Part shown: positions 1 through 5,082 of the stretch, in pieces
Layout of the letters: the number at the start of each line of letters is the position of its first letter
Position numbering within the stretch: position 1 is the first letter of the stretch
NCBI GenBank assembly: GCA_944385065.1
Contig: CALWVX010000128.1
Coordinates: 1-5,082, forward strand
Direction of reading: 5' to 3'
DNA length: 5,082 nt
Source: an uncultured Oscillospiraceae bacterium
GTDB taxonomy: Bacteria > Bacillota > Clostridia > Oscillospirales > Oscillospiraceae
Program-made: the position numbers and the translations under genes
Notes under the pieces: generated by a model
The model's database searches: none
What the model was told of the DNA's origin: nothing
Seen by the model: only the letters and a program-made list of their open reading frames with translations

Positions 1-1500
1 TGCACCGTGTTCATGAACTCCAGCGTGAAGCAGGCCCAGAAGGACGGGGCCAGCGTGGAGGACATCTCCGCCGGCCTGTCCATCTCCATCGTCAAGAACG
101 CCATTTACAAGGTCATCCGGGCGGCCTCCGCCGACGACCTGGGGCAGCACATCGTGGTCCAGGGGGGCACCTTCCTCAACGACGCGGTGCTCCGGGCCTT
201 CGAGCAGGAGCTGGGCCGGGAGGTCACCCGGCCGGTGATCTCCGGCATCATGGGGGCCTTCGGGGCCGCCCTGTCGGCCCGGGATCTGCATCTGGAGCAC
301 AGCTCGCTGCTGTCTCCCCAGGCGCTGGAGAAGTTCACCCACACCGCCAAGCCCGCCACCTGCGGGCTGTGCACCAACCACTGCGCCCTGACCATCAACA
401 CCTTCGACGGCGGGCGGCGCTTCGTCTCGGGCAACCGCTGTTCCCGCCCCCTGGGGGAGGAGCCCAGCCACCTGCCCGATCTGATGCGCTACAAATATCA
501 GAAGCTGCGCGCCCTCCAGGGCAAGGGCAGGGGCAGCGGCATCCGGGGCAGAATCGGCATCCCCTTCGGGCTGAACATGTATGAGAACCTGCCCTTCTGG
601 TTTGAGCTGTTCACCCGCCTGAATTTCGAGGTGGTCCTCTCCCCCGAGTCCTCCCGGAAGCTGTACATCAAGGGCCAGCGCACCATCCCCTCGGACACGG
701 TGTGTTATCCCGCCAAGCTCCTCCACGGCCATGTGGAGGCCCTGGTGGAACAGGGGGTGGACGCCATCTTCTATCCCTGCATGCCCTACAACTTCAACGA
801 GGGGGTCAGCGACAACAACTATAACTGCCCCGTGGTGGCCTACTACCCCGAGCTGCTCGCCGCCAACGTGCCCGAGCTGAAACAGACCCGGTATCTGGAC
901 CCCTACTTCGGCCTGCACCGCCCCAAGGACTTTGAAAAGCACGCCGCCAAGTGGTTCGCCGACGAGTTCCAGGTCCCCAGGAAGGAGACCGTGGCCGCCG
1001 TCCAGGCCGCCTATGCGGCCTACGACGCCTACAAGGAGGACCTGCGGGAGATGGGCCGGCGGTACATCGAACAGGCCCGCCGGGAGGGCCGTCCCATTCT
1101 GGTGGTGTGCGGCCGCCCCTACCACATGGACCCGGAGATCAACCACGGCATCAACGACCTGATCACCTCTTACGGCTTTGTCCTCCTCACCGAGGACGCG
1201 GTGGCCTATCTGGAGGACAAGGCGCCCCGCCATGTGCTCAACCAGTGGACCTATCACGCCCGGATGTACAATGCCGCCCGGTATGTGTGCACCCAGCCGG
1301 ACATGGAGGTCATTCAGCTGGTGAGCTTCGGCTGCGGCATCGACGCCATCACCGGGGACGAGATGCGCTCCATTCTGGAAAACGGCGGCAAGCTGTACAC
1401 CCAGCTGAAGATCGACGACATCAGCAATCTGGGCGCCGTCAAGATCCGGATCCGCTCTCTGATGGCGGCCATTGAGGCACGGAAACAGAGCGAAGAGTAG
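1..1500 (+). CDS. Acyl-CoA dehydratase activase / DUF2229 protein, 3' part (5' end beyond window)
   Basis: This is the C-terminal 499 residues of a larger protein. The frame is open to base 1, so the start lies outside the window and the GTG at 7 is not a real start. Residues 1-95 (window numbering, Cys1 first) are the end of a BadF/BadG/HgdC-type ATPase activase domain. They show the CTVF motif, whose Cys is a likely [4Fe-4S] ligand by comparison with HgdC, the ISAG segment, and a nucleotide-binding VVQGGTFLND loop. Residues 115 to about 490 match DUF2229 (COG3580-like), with a CxxCxxxC motif at Cys121/124/128 and further Cys at 147, 235 (DTVCYPAK), 260, 276, 370 (VCGRPYHMD), 430 (VCTQP) and 445 (FGCG). 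Activases of this family use ATP hydrolysis to drive a low-potential electron into a 2-hydroxyacyl-CoA dehydratase or double-cubane-cluster partner. The substrate here is unknown. The partner is probably the next gene, 123 nt downstream on the same strand. Confidence 0.9.
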   Translation, partial: CTVFMNSSVKQAQKDGASVEDISAGLSISIVKNAIYKVIRAASADDLGQHIVVQGGTFLNDAVLRAFEQELGREVTRPVISGIMGAFGAALSARDLHLEHSSLLSPQALEKFTHTAKPATCGLCTNHCALTINTFDGGRRFVSGNRCSRPLGEEPSHLPDLMRYKYQKLRALQGKGRGSGIRGRIGIPFGLNMYENLPFWFELFTRLNFEVVLSPESSRKLYIKGQRTIPSDTVCYPAKLLHGHVEALVEQGVDAIFYPCMPYNFNEGVSDNNYNCPVVAYYPELLAANVPELKQTRYLDPYFGLHRPKDFEKHAAKWFADEFQVPRKETVAAVQAAYAAYDAYKEDLREMGRRYIEQARREGRPILVVCGRPYHMDPEINHGINDLITSYGFVLLTEDAVAYLEDKAPRHVLNQWTYHARMYNAARYVCTQPDMEVIQLVSFGCGIDAITGDEMRSILENGGKLYTQLKIDDISNLGAVKIRIRSLMAAIEARKQSEE

Positions 1501-1606
1501 AGAGTGAAGAGTGAAGATAAGGAATTTGCCGCAGGCGAATAGATTTCAAATCGTCCGGCTGCGCCGGACATCATATCTCCACTTTCAACTCTTCACTCTT
1601 AACTCT
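1501..1606. repeat. Palindromic intergenic repeat with cloverleaf-like fold
   Basis: The ends are an imperfect inverted repeat: AGAGTGAAGAGTGAAGA (1501-1517) pairs with 1590-1606 at 16 of 17 positions, the one mismatch being 1506/1601. Inside are three abutting hairpins: 1524-1540 (7 bp including a G-T pair, loop GCA), 1542-1552 (4 bp, loop TCA) and 1553-1569 (GTCCGG/CCGGAC, loop CTGCG). Bases 1570-1589 are mostly unpaired. It carries no coding frame and is AT-richer at its ends than the flanking genes. It begins directly after the TAG stop of the upstream gene and ends five bases before the ribosome site of the next gene. The shape fits a small non-autonomous palindromic repeat (MITE- or REP-like). 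No second copy lies in the window, so dispersal is inferred. It could also act as an RNA processing or stability element between the two genes. Confidence 0.7.
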
Positions 1607-1612
1607 ATGAAA

Positions 1613-1618
1613 AAGGAG
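1613..1618 (+). promoter_or_regulatory. Ribosome binding site of the dehydratase-like gene
   Basis: AAGGAG lies 5 nt before the ATG at 1624. It begins just after the palindromic repeat, so the downstream gene has its own translation start and does not depend on coupling to the upstream stop, 123 nt away. Confidence 0.75.
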
Positions 1619-1623
1619 TATTT

Positions 1624-2961
1624 ATGGCTAAGTTAGTATATGACGAGACCGGCCGCCTGCTGTTTACCAAGGAGATGAAGGAGGAGTACACCCTCCTCAT
1701 GCCCCAGATGCTGCCGGTTCACTTCGGCATGATGAAAAAGCTGCTGGAGTGCGAGGGCTTCAAGGTGGATATGCTCACCACCAACCACCGGGGAATCGTG
1801 GATGAGGGGCTCAAATATGTCCACAACGACACCTGCTACCCCGCCCTGCTGGTCATCGGACAGCTGATCGACGCGGTGAAGCACGGGGGCTACGACCCCC
1901 ACAAGGTGGGTCTGCTCATCACCCAGACCGGCGGCGGCTGCCGGGCCTCCAACTACATCCATCTGCTGCGCAAGGCCCTGGAGAAGGCGGACATGGCCTA
2001 TATCCCCGTGGTGTCCGTCAACCTGTCCGGCCTGGAGAAAAATCCGGGGTTCAAGCTCACCCTCCCCTTCATCCGCAAGGCGGTCTACGCCATGATGTAC
2101 GGGGACATCATCGTCAACGTGGCCAATCAGGTGCGCCCCTATGAGGTGGAGTCCGGGGCCTCCGACGCCATGATCGACCACTGGTCCCAGAAGCTGGTGG
2201 ACGGCTTCCAGGCGGGCAAGGGGATGAGCCGCAAACAGATGCGGGCCAACTTCGACGCCATCTGCGCCGACTTTGCCGCCATCCCGGTCCAAGGCGAGCC
2301 CAAAATCCGGGTTGGGGTCGTGGGGGAGATTTACGTCAAGTTCGCCCCTCTGGGCAACAACAACCTGGAAAAGTTCCTCCTCAGCGAGGGGGTGGAGCCG
2401 GTGGTCCCCGGCCTGACCGACTTCATCATTTTCAAAATCTACAATCGGGTGGCCGATGTGGACCTGTACGGCGGCAAGTGGATCAAGAAAGCGGCCTGCA
2501 AGATCTTCATGGGCTATATTGAGGACTGCCAGAAGGACATGATCGCCGCCCTGGAGAAATCGGGCCGCTTCCGGGCTCCCGGCACCTTCCAGGATCTGCA
2601 CCGCCTGGTTCGGGGCTACCTGGGGGACGGCAACAAGATGGGCGAGGGCTGGCTGCTCACCGCCGAAATGCTGGAGCTGATCCACTCGGGCACCAACAAC
2701 ATCGTGTGCACCCAGCCCTTCGGCTGTCTGCCCAACCACATTGTGGGCAAGGGCATGATCCGAAAGCTGAAGGATGACTATCCCGATTCCAATATCGTGG
2801 CCATCGACTACGACGCCAGCGCCACCAAAATCAACCAGGAGAACCGCATCAAGCTTATGCTGGCCAACGCCCGGGGACTGACCCACCAGGACAGTCAGGA
2901 GGGGGAGCTCCAGCCGGAGTCCCAGGCCTCCGAGCGTGAGCTGGCCCACGCCAACGCCTGA
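1624..2961 (+). CDS. 2-hydroxyacyl-CoA dehydratase-like protein (COG3581-type activase partner)
   Basis: This 445-residue protein resembles the C-terminal part of the large clostridial activase/dehydratase fusion proteins and stand-alone COG3581-type proteins. It is soluble, with no signal peptide or membrane segment. Conserved-looking cysteines lie at 43, 71 (HNDTCYPA), 106 (TGGGCRASN), 292 and 302 (CKIFMGY and EDC), and 362 and 368 (CTQPFGC). Several of these are candidate iron-sulfur ligands. By family analogy it would accept electrons from the ATP-dependent activase upstream and perform a difficult low-potential reduction or a 2-hydroxyacyl-CoA dehydration. No member I can name has a proven substrate, so the exact reaction is open. 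The ATG at 1624 has AAGGAG 5 nt upstream. The last 27 or so residues are Gln/Glu/Ser/Ala-rich and look like a disordered tail. The gene very likely shares a transcript with the upstream activase and is followed by a strong terminator. Confidence 0.87.
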   Translation: MAKLVYDETGRLLFTKEMKEEYTLLMPQMLPVHFGMMKKLLECEGFKVDMLTTNHRGIVDEGLKYVHNDTCYPALLVIGQLIDAVKHGGYDPHKVGLLITQTGGGCRASNYIHLLRKALEKADMAYIPVVSVNLSGLEKNPGFKLTLPFIRKAVYAMMYGDIIVNVANQVRPYEVESGASDAMIDHWSQKLVDGFQAGKGMSRKQMRANFDAICADFAAIPVQGEPKIRVGVVGEIYVKFAPLGNNNLEKFLLSEGVEPVVPGLTDFIIFKIYNRVADVDLYGGKWIKKAACKIFMGYIEDCQKDMIAALEKSGRFRAPGTFQDLHRLVRGYLGDGNKMGEGWLLTAEMLELIHSGTNNIVCTQPFGCLPNHIVGKGMIRKLKDDYPDSNIVAIDYDASATKINQENRIKLMLANARGLTHQDSQEGELQPESQASERELAHANA

Positions 2962-2963
2962 CC

Positions 2964-2993
2964 AGGAGCGCCCGGACCTCGGGCGCTCCTTTT
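2964..2993 (+). terminator. Rho-independent terminator after the activase/dehydratase pair
   Basis: AGGAGCGCCC (2964-2973) and GGGCGCTCCT (2981-2990) form a perfect 10-bp GC-rich stem with a 7-nt loop, followed by TTTCTT. It starts 3 nt after the stop codon of the dehydratase-like gene. Confidence 0.9.
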
Positions 2994-3008
2994 CTTGATC
3001 ACATCCGT

Positions 3009-3016
3009 TAAGGAGG
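3009..3016 (+). promoter_or_regulatory. Ribosome binding site that fixes the GTG start of the DUF1643 gene
   Basis: TAAGGAGG, a near-perfect anti-16S match, ends 7 nt before the GTG at 3024. The first in-frame ATG is far downstream, inside the conserved domain, so the GTG start is preferred. Confidence 0.8.
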
Positions 3017-3023
3017 AACCGCC

Positions 3024-3644
3024 GTGCACATACCATCCTGCGAAACCGGACAGCTCCAGCTGCTCCCCTTCTCCCTCGCTCTGGAGGAGTCTCTCCGCCC
3101 CAGCCCGGACTATGACATTACAAGATGGCTTTATGTCCCGAATTTCTACTCTGAGTATCGTTATATTCTAGGGACCCGGGGGGAAAAGCCCCTGATCTGC
3201 ATCGGGATCAACCCCTCCACCGCCGCACCGGACCGTCTGGACAACACACTGAAGTCGGTGGAGCGCGTGGCCCTCCACAACGGCTTTGACAGCTTTATCA
3301 TGTTCAATGTCTATGCCCAGCGGGCCACCAATCCGGACGACATGGAGCTGACCTATAATCCCGCGCTCCACCGGGAGAACATGCAGGCCTTTGACTATGC
3401 CCTCTCTCTGGATCGCTCCGGCGCCCCCGCTGTATGGGCCGCCTGGGGCACCATCATAGAAAAGCGGTCCTATCTGCCCGACTGCGTCCGGGATATGATC
3501 CGCATCGGCTCTGCACGAAACGCCAGCTGGTACTCGGCCGGGAAGCGCTCCAAAAAGGGGCATCCCCATCACCCCCTGTACCTGAGCCGAAACAGCCCGC
3601 TGGAGCCCTTTGACGTGGAGGAGTATCTGGACCACCTGGAGTAA
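3024..3644 (+). CDS. DUF1643 domain protein
   Basis: This 206-residue cytoplasmic protein belongs to the DUF1643 family (PF07799). The signature runs IGINPSTA (residues 60-67), D70 and DNT (73-75), then FNVYAQRATNPDDM (94-107), AVWAAWG (136-142) and the C-terminal GHPHHPLYL (179-187). The conserved Asn, Ser/Thr, Arg and His residues suggest a nucleotide- or nucleic-acid-related active site, but the biochemical role of the family is unknown and none is assigned here. The first 40 or so residues precede the core domain and are less typical. Translation starts at GTG with a strong TAAGGAGG site 7 nt upstream. The gene lies only 33 nt after the terminator of the previous operon and converges with the membrane protein gene downstream. 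It has no visible link to the activase pair. Members are often single genes in accessory positions. Confidence 0.85.
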   Translation: MHIPSCETGQLQLLPFSLALEESLRPSPDYDITRWLYVPNFYSEYRYILGTRGEKPLICIGINPSTAAPDRLDNTLKSVERVALHNGFDSFIMFNVYAQRATNPDDMELTYNPALHRENMQAFDYALSLDRSGAPAVWAAWGTIIEKRSYLPDCVRDMIRIGSARNASWYSAGKRSKKGHPHHPLYLSRNSPLEPFDVEEYLDHLE

Positions 3645-3648
3645 CGAA

Positions 3649-3681
3649 ACAGCGCGGAGAGAACACTTCTCTCCGCGCTGT
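3649..3681. terminator. Bidirectional terminator between two convergent genes
   Basis: ACAGCGCGGAGAGA (3649-3662) and 3668-3681 form a perfect 14-bp stem with a 5-nt loop (3663-3667), which may close further to 3 nt. It fills the 38-nt gap between the DUF1643 stop and the stop of the opposite-strand membrane protein. The U-tracts are short on both sides (TCTTATT on +, TTTCGTT on -), so it relies on stem strength. Confidence 0.82.
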
Positions 3682-3682
3682 C

Positions 3683-4594
3683 TTATTCCTGCTTCAGCGC
3701 CCGCTTCAGCTCCTGACGCAGCTTCAGGACCCGTGCCACATGGTAGTTGACCACCACGTCCTCCGTCCGCTCCTCCCCCTCCGGGGGCGTCTGGCTCACC
3801 TTGGCCCCCAGGGCCTGGAGCGCCTGACGATTCTCCTGATTCAGCCGGCCCTGCCGCTCCATATTCCGCAGCGTCTCCAGCTCCACCAGCAGGTCCTGGG
3901 CAATGTCCGCGCAGTCCGTCAGCTGCCGCAGCCGACGCTTCTGTCTCCCCCGGCGGAGCAGGCGCTGCTCCCCATACAGGGCCAGCTGTCCCTCCAGGGC
4001 GTCAAGCTTCTTCTCCAGCGCCTCCGCCTCCGGCAGATGGTCGTCTCCGTCGAACATGTCCTCCAGGAAGGCCACCAGGTCCCGGTCCAAGCCCTCCACC
4101 GTCCGTCGGATGGCGCGGCTGTTGTCATAGGGGAAAATCAAGGTATTGACCAGCATGCCGATTCCCAGGCCGATCGCCGTATCCCAGATGCGGCCCAGAG
4201 AATAGGTGATCGGGTCCACTCCCGGCGTCAGACACAGGTTGGCCAGAATCAGGCAGGGCAGCACCGGCACCAGCTTCAGGCGCAGTTGCTGATAGCCGGC
4301 CAGGATCAGAACCACCCCAATGCCCACCGCCACCATGGGCGGGATCGGCAGAGCCAGCAGCAGCAGAGCCAGCAGGACTCCCACTACAACGCCGCAGATC
4401 TGCGTCAGGCAGGCCAGCATCGAGGCGGTAAAGGTGGGGCCGACAGCCGACATGGCGCCAATGGTGGCAAAAACCACCTTCGCCGGGCTGGCCCCGTACT
4501 GCTGCACCACCAGCAGAGACAGGGTAACCGCCAAAGCAGTCTTGACCGTCCGCAGACCTACCGGAGGCCTGCCCCGCCAAAAGGCTCCCAACAT
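3683..4594 (-). CDS. FUSC / aromatic acid exporter family membrane protein
   Basis: This 303-residue inner-membrane protein is of the ArAE_1 type (PF06081, formerly DUF939). The N-terminal half carries about six hydrophobic segments, near residues 16-33, 38-57, 60-82, 86-101, 108-124 and 134-154. It opens with the family-typical GLRTVKTALAVTLSL stretch (13-27). The C-terminal half (about 160-303) is charged, cytoplasmic and rich in Leu/Glu/Arg heptad-like patterns, consistent with the helical C-terminal domain of the family. Relatives are annotated as exporters of aromatic acids or similar small organic anions; the actual substrate is unknown. The ATG at 4594 is chosen because GAGGAGG sits 7 nt before it. 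A TTG at 4597, one codon earlier, would leave only 4 nt. The gene follows the 5S rRNA on the same strand after an intervening terminator, leaving almost no room for its own promoter. Confidence 0.85.
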   Translation of the reverse strand: MLGAFWRGRPPVGLRTVKTALAVTLSLLVVQQYGASPAKVVFATIGAMSAVGPTFTASMLACLTQICGVVVGVLLALLLLALPIPPMVAVGIGVVLILAGYQQLRLKLVPVLPCLILANLCLTPGVDPITYSLGRIWDTAIGLGIGMLVNTLIFPYDNSRAIRRTVEGLDRDLVAFLEDMFDGDDHLPEAEALEKKLDALEGQLALYGEQRLLRRGRQKRRLRQLTDCADIAQDLLVELETLRNMERQGRLNQENRQALQALGAKVSQTPPEGEERTEDVVVNYHVARVLKLRQELKRALKQE

Positions 4595-4601
4595 CAAAAT
4601 T

Positions 4602-4608
4602 CCTCCTC
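4602..4608 (-). promoter_or_regulatory. Ribosome binding site of the FUSC-type gene
   Basis: On the - strand GAGGAGG (4608 down to 4602) lies 7 nt from the ATG at 4594. This decides between ATG 4594 and TTG 4597 as the start. It begins only 6 nt after the T-run of the rRNA-operon terminator. Confidence 0.75.
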
Positions 4609-4614
4609 GAGTAG

Positions 4615-4650
4615 AAAAAAGGACAGGCGCTGTACACGTCTGTCCTTTTT
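4615..4650 (-). terminator. Terminator of the rRNA/tRNA operon (stem with A/T tracts on both sides)
   Basis: On the - strand AAAAAGGACAG (4650-4640) pairs with CTGTCCTTTTT (4626-4616). Three more pairs, including a G-T, follow inside and leave a 7-nt loop (4630-4636). The transcript would end in six U residues. The symmetrical A and T tracts would also allow termination on the + strand. It begins 2 nt after the 5S 3' end. Confidence 0.88.
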
Positions 4651-4652
4651 GT

Positions 4653-4767
<115 letters not shown>

Positions 4768-4769
4768 TA

Positions 4770-4793
4770 TTTTAATCGCCGAAGCGACTAAAA
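4770..4793 (-). other. UUCG-capped hairpin just upstream of 5S (probable processing element)
   Basis: On the - strand TTTTAGTCGC (4793-4784) pairs with GCGATTAAAA (4779-4770) over 10 bp with one G-T pair. The loop is TTCG closed by C-G, the very stable cUUCGg tetraloop. It ends 2 nt before the 5S helix I. No U-tract follows, so it is not a terminator; a role in release or protection of the 5S precursor is inferred. Confidence 0.65.
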
Positions 4794-4808
4794 CCACTAT
4801 GAAATTAT

Positions 4809-4883
4809 TGGTGACCCGTACGGGAATCGAACCCATGTTTGCGGCGTGAGAGGCCGCCGTCTTAACCGCTTGACCAACGGGCC
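4809..4883 (-). tRNA. tRNA-Glu (anticodon CTC)
   Basis: This 75-nt tRNA has an encoded CCA (4811-4809). The acceptor stem GGCCCGT/ACGGGTC has one G-U pair. The anticodon stem is GCGGC/GCCGC with loop CTCTCAC, placing CTC at 4850-4848, which reads GAG. The T-loop is TTCGATT with an intact stem. It lies between tRNA-Lys and 5S and is probably released from the rRNA operon transcript. Confidence 0.96.
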
Positions 4884-4910
4884 ACGTCGTCTACTTCTGG
4901 AGCCTCCCCC

Positions 4911-4937
4911 TGGGACGCACCCGCGTCCCAAAGGGAC
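4911..4937 (-). other. Overlapping hairpins in the tRNA-Lys/tRNA-Glu spacer
   Basis: The 61-nt spacer holds two mutually exclusive stems that share one arm: TGGGACGC/GCGTCCCA (8 bp, 4911-4930, 4-nt loop) and GTCCC/GGGAC (5 bp, 4925-4937, 3-nt loop). They probably guide processing between the two tRNAs. No U-tract is present, so termination is unlikely. Confidence 0.5.
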
Positions 4938-4944
4938 ACTCGCC

Positions 4945-5020
4945 TGGTGCGCCTTCACGGATTCGAACCGGGGACCCACTGATTAAGAGTCAGTTGCTCT
5001 ACCAGCTGAGCTAAAGGCGC
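4945..5020 (-). tRNA. tRNA-Lys (anticodon CTT)
   Basis: This 76-nt tRNA has an encoded CCA (4947-4945). The acceptor stem GCGCCTT/AAGGCGC is perfect, the D-arm is AGCTCAGCTGGTAGAGC, and the anticodon stem is ACTGA/TCAGT with loop CTCTTAA, placing CTT at 4987-4985, which reads AAG. The T-loop is TTCGAAT. The T-stem CCCGG/CCGTG has one C-U mismatch at its second pair from the outside, which is unusual but tolerable. It is the first tRNA of the operon segment seen here. Confidence 0.95.
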
Positions 5021-5040
5021 GTCGTCTTGGATTGCCTTCT

Positions 5041-5082
5041 CATATGCACCCTGAAAACCGAACAGTAAAGCTCACATTCCTT
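5041..5082 (-). other. Probable 3' flank of 23S rRNA (processing-stem half)
   Basis: On the - strand this stretch contains ACTGTTCGGTTTTCAGGGTG. Its complement, read on +, resembles the CCTTGAAAACTGAACA-type sequence that precedes 23S rRNA in many Firmicute 16S-23S spacers. Flanks of 23S pair to form the RNase III/Mini-III processing stem, so this looks like the downstream half, with the 23S gene just beyond the right edge. The 23S itself is not visible, so this is inference from similarity and context. Confidence 0.45.

Noticed and set aside
7..9. GTG at 7 as the start of the activase-like gene
   Set aside because: The frame continues upstream to the window edge within a conserved activase motif (CTVF), and there is no ribosome site, so the true start is outside.
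951..1475. 174-codon + strand frame inside the activase gene
   Set aside because: It overlaps the conserved DUF2229 frame, has Arg/Gly/Pro-rich shadow composition and no ribosome site of note.
1553..1569. GTCCGG/CCGGAC hairpin as a terminator after the activase gene
   Set aside because: No U-tract follows it (ATCATATC). It is better explained as one arm of the palindromic repeat.
1633..3036. Long open frame on the - strand, 467 codons, opposite the dehydratase-like gene
   Set aside because: It is the mirror of a well-supported gene in GC-rich DNA. Its translation is rich in His/Gly/Val/Gln, has no recognisable domain, and spans a terminator.
4797..4979. Short - strand open frame across the tRNA genes
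   Set aside because: It overlaps two clear tRNAs and has no plausible product.

Overview
The window looks like a chromosomal piece of a GC-rich anaerobic Clostridia. An Oscillospiraceae-type gut bacterium (Flavonifractor, Intestinimonas or Oscillibacter relatives) is the best guess. This rests on the oxygen-sensitive dehydratase-activase family genes, strong AGGAGG-type ribosome sites, GC-rich codon use and the Firmicute-like 5S and tRNA sequences. The genus is inference; no marker in the window fixes it.

Layout. From 1 to 2961, on the + strand, lie two genes of the 2-hydroxyacyl-CoA dehydratase activase superfamily. The first is the 3' part of a large activase/DUF2229 protein that enters from the left edge. 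The second is a 445-residue cysteine-rich dehydratase-like protein. A 106-bp palindromic repeat that folds like a cloverleaf separates them, and a strong hairpin terminator ends the pair (2964-2993). A small DUF1643 gene follows (3024-3644, +). It converges on a FUSC/aromatic-acid-exporter-type membrane protein gene (3683-4594, -), and the two share one bidirectional terminator hairpin. From 4616 to the right edge, on the - strand, is the tail of a ribosomal RNA operon. Read in its own direction it runs: probable 23S 3' flank, tRNA-Lys(CTT), tRNA-Glu(CTC), 5S rRNA, terminator. The membrane protein gene begins only 58 nt beyond the 5S 3' end.

How the genes relate. The two left-hand genes probably act together: an ATP-driven [4Fe-4S] activase feeding electrons to Cys-rich partner domains. 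In many Clostridia these parts are fused in one polypeptide; here they are split. Their substrate is unknown. The DUF1643 and FUSC genes have no visible functional link to them. Both sit directly behind a terminator with almost no room for a promoter, so terminator read-through or a promoter inside the upstream gene may set their expression.

I see no CRISPR array, transposase, phage gene or clear new defence or biosynthetic system. The points most worth following are the cloverleaf repeat at the split-gene junction, the parallel Cys motifs in the two dehydratase-like proteins, the unusual 23S-tRNA-tRNA-5S order, and the membrane protein gene riding on the rRNA operon.
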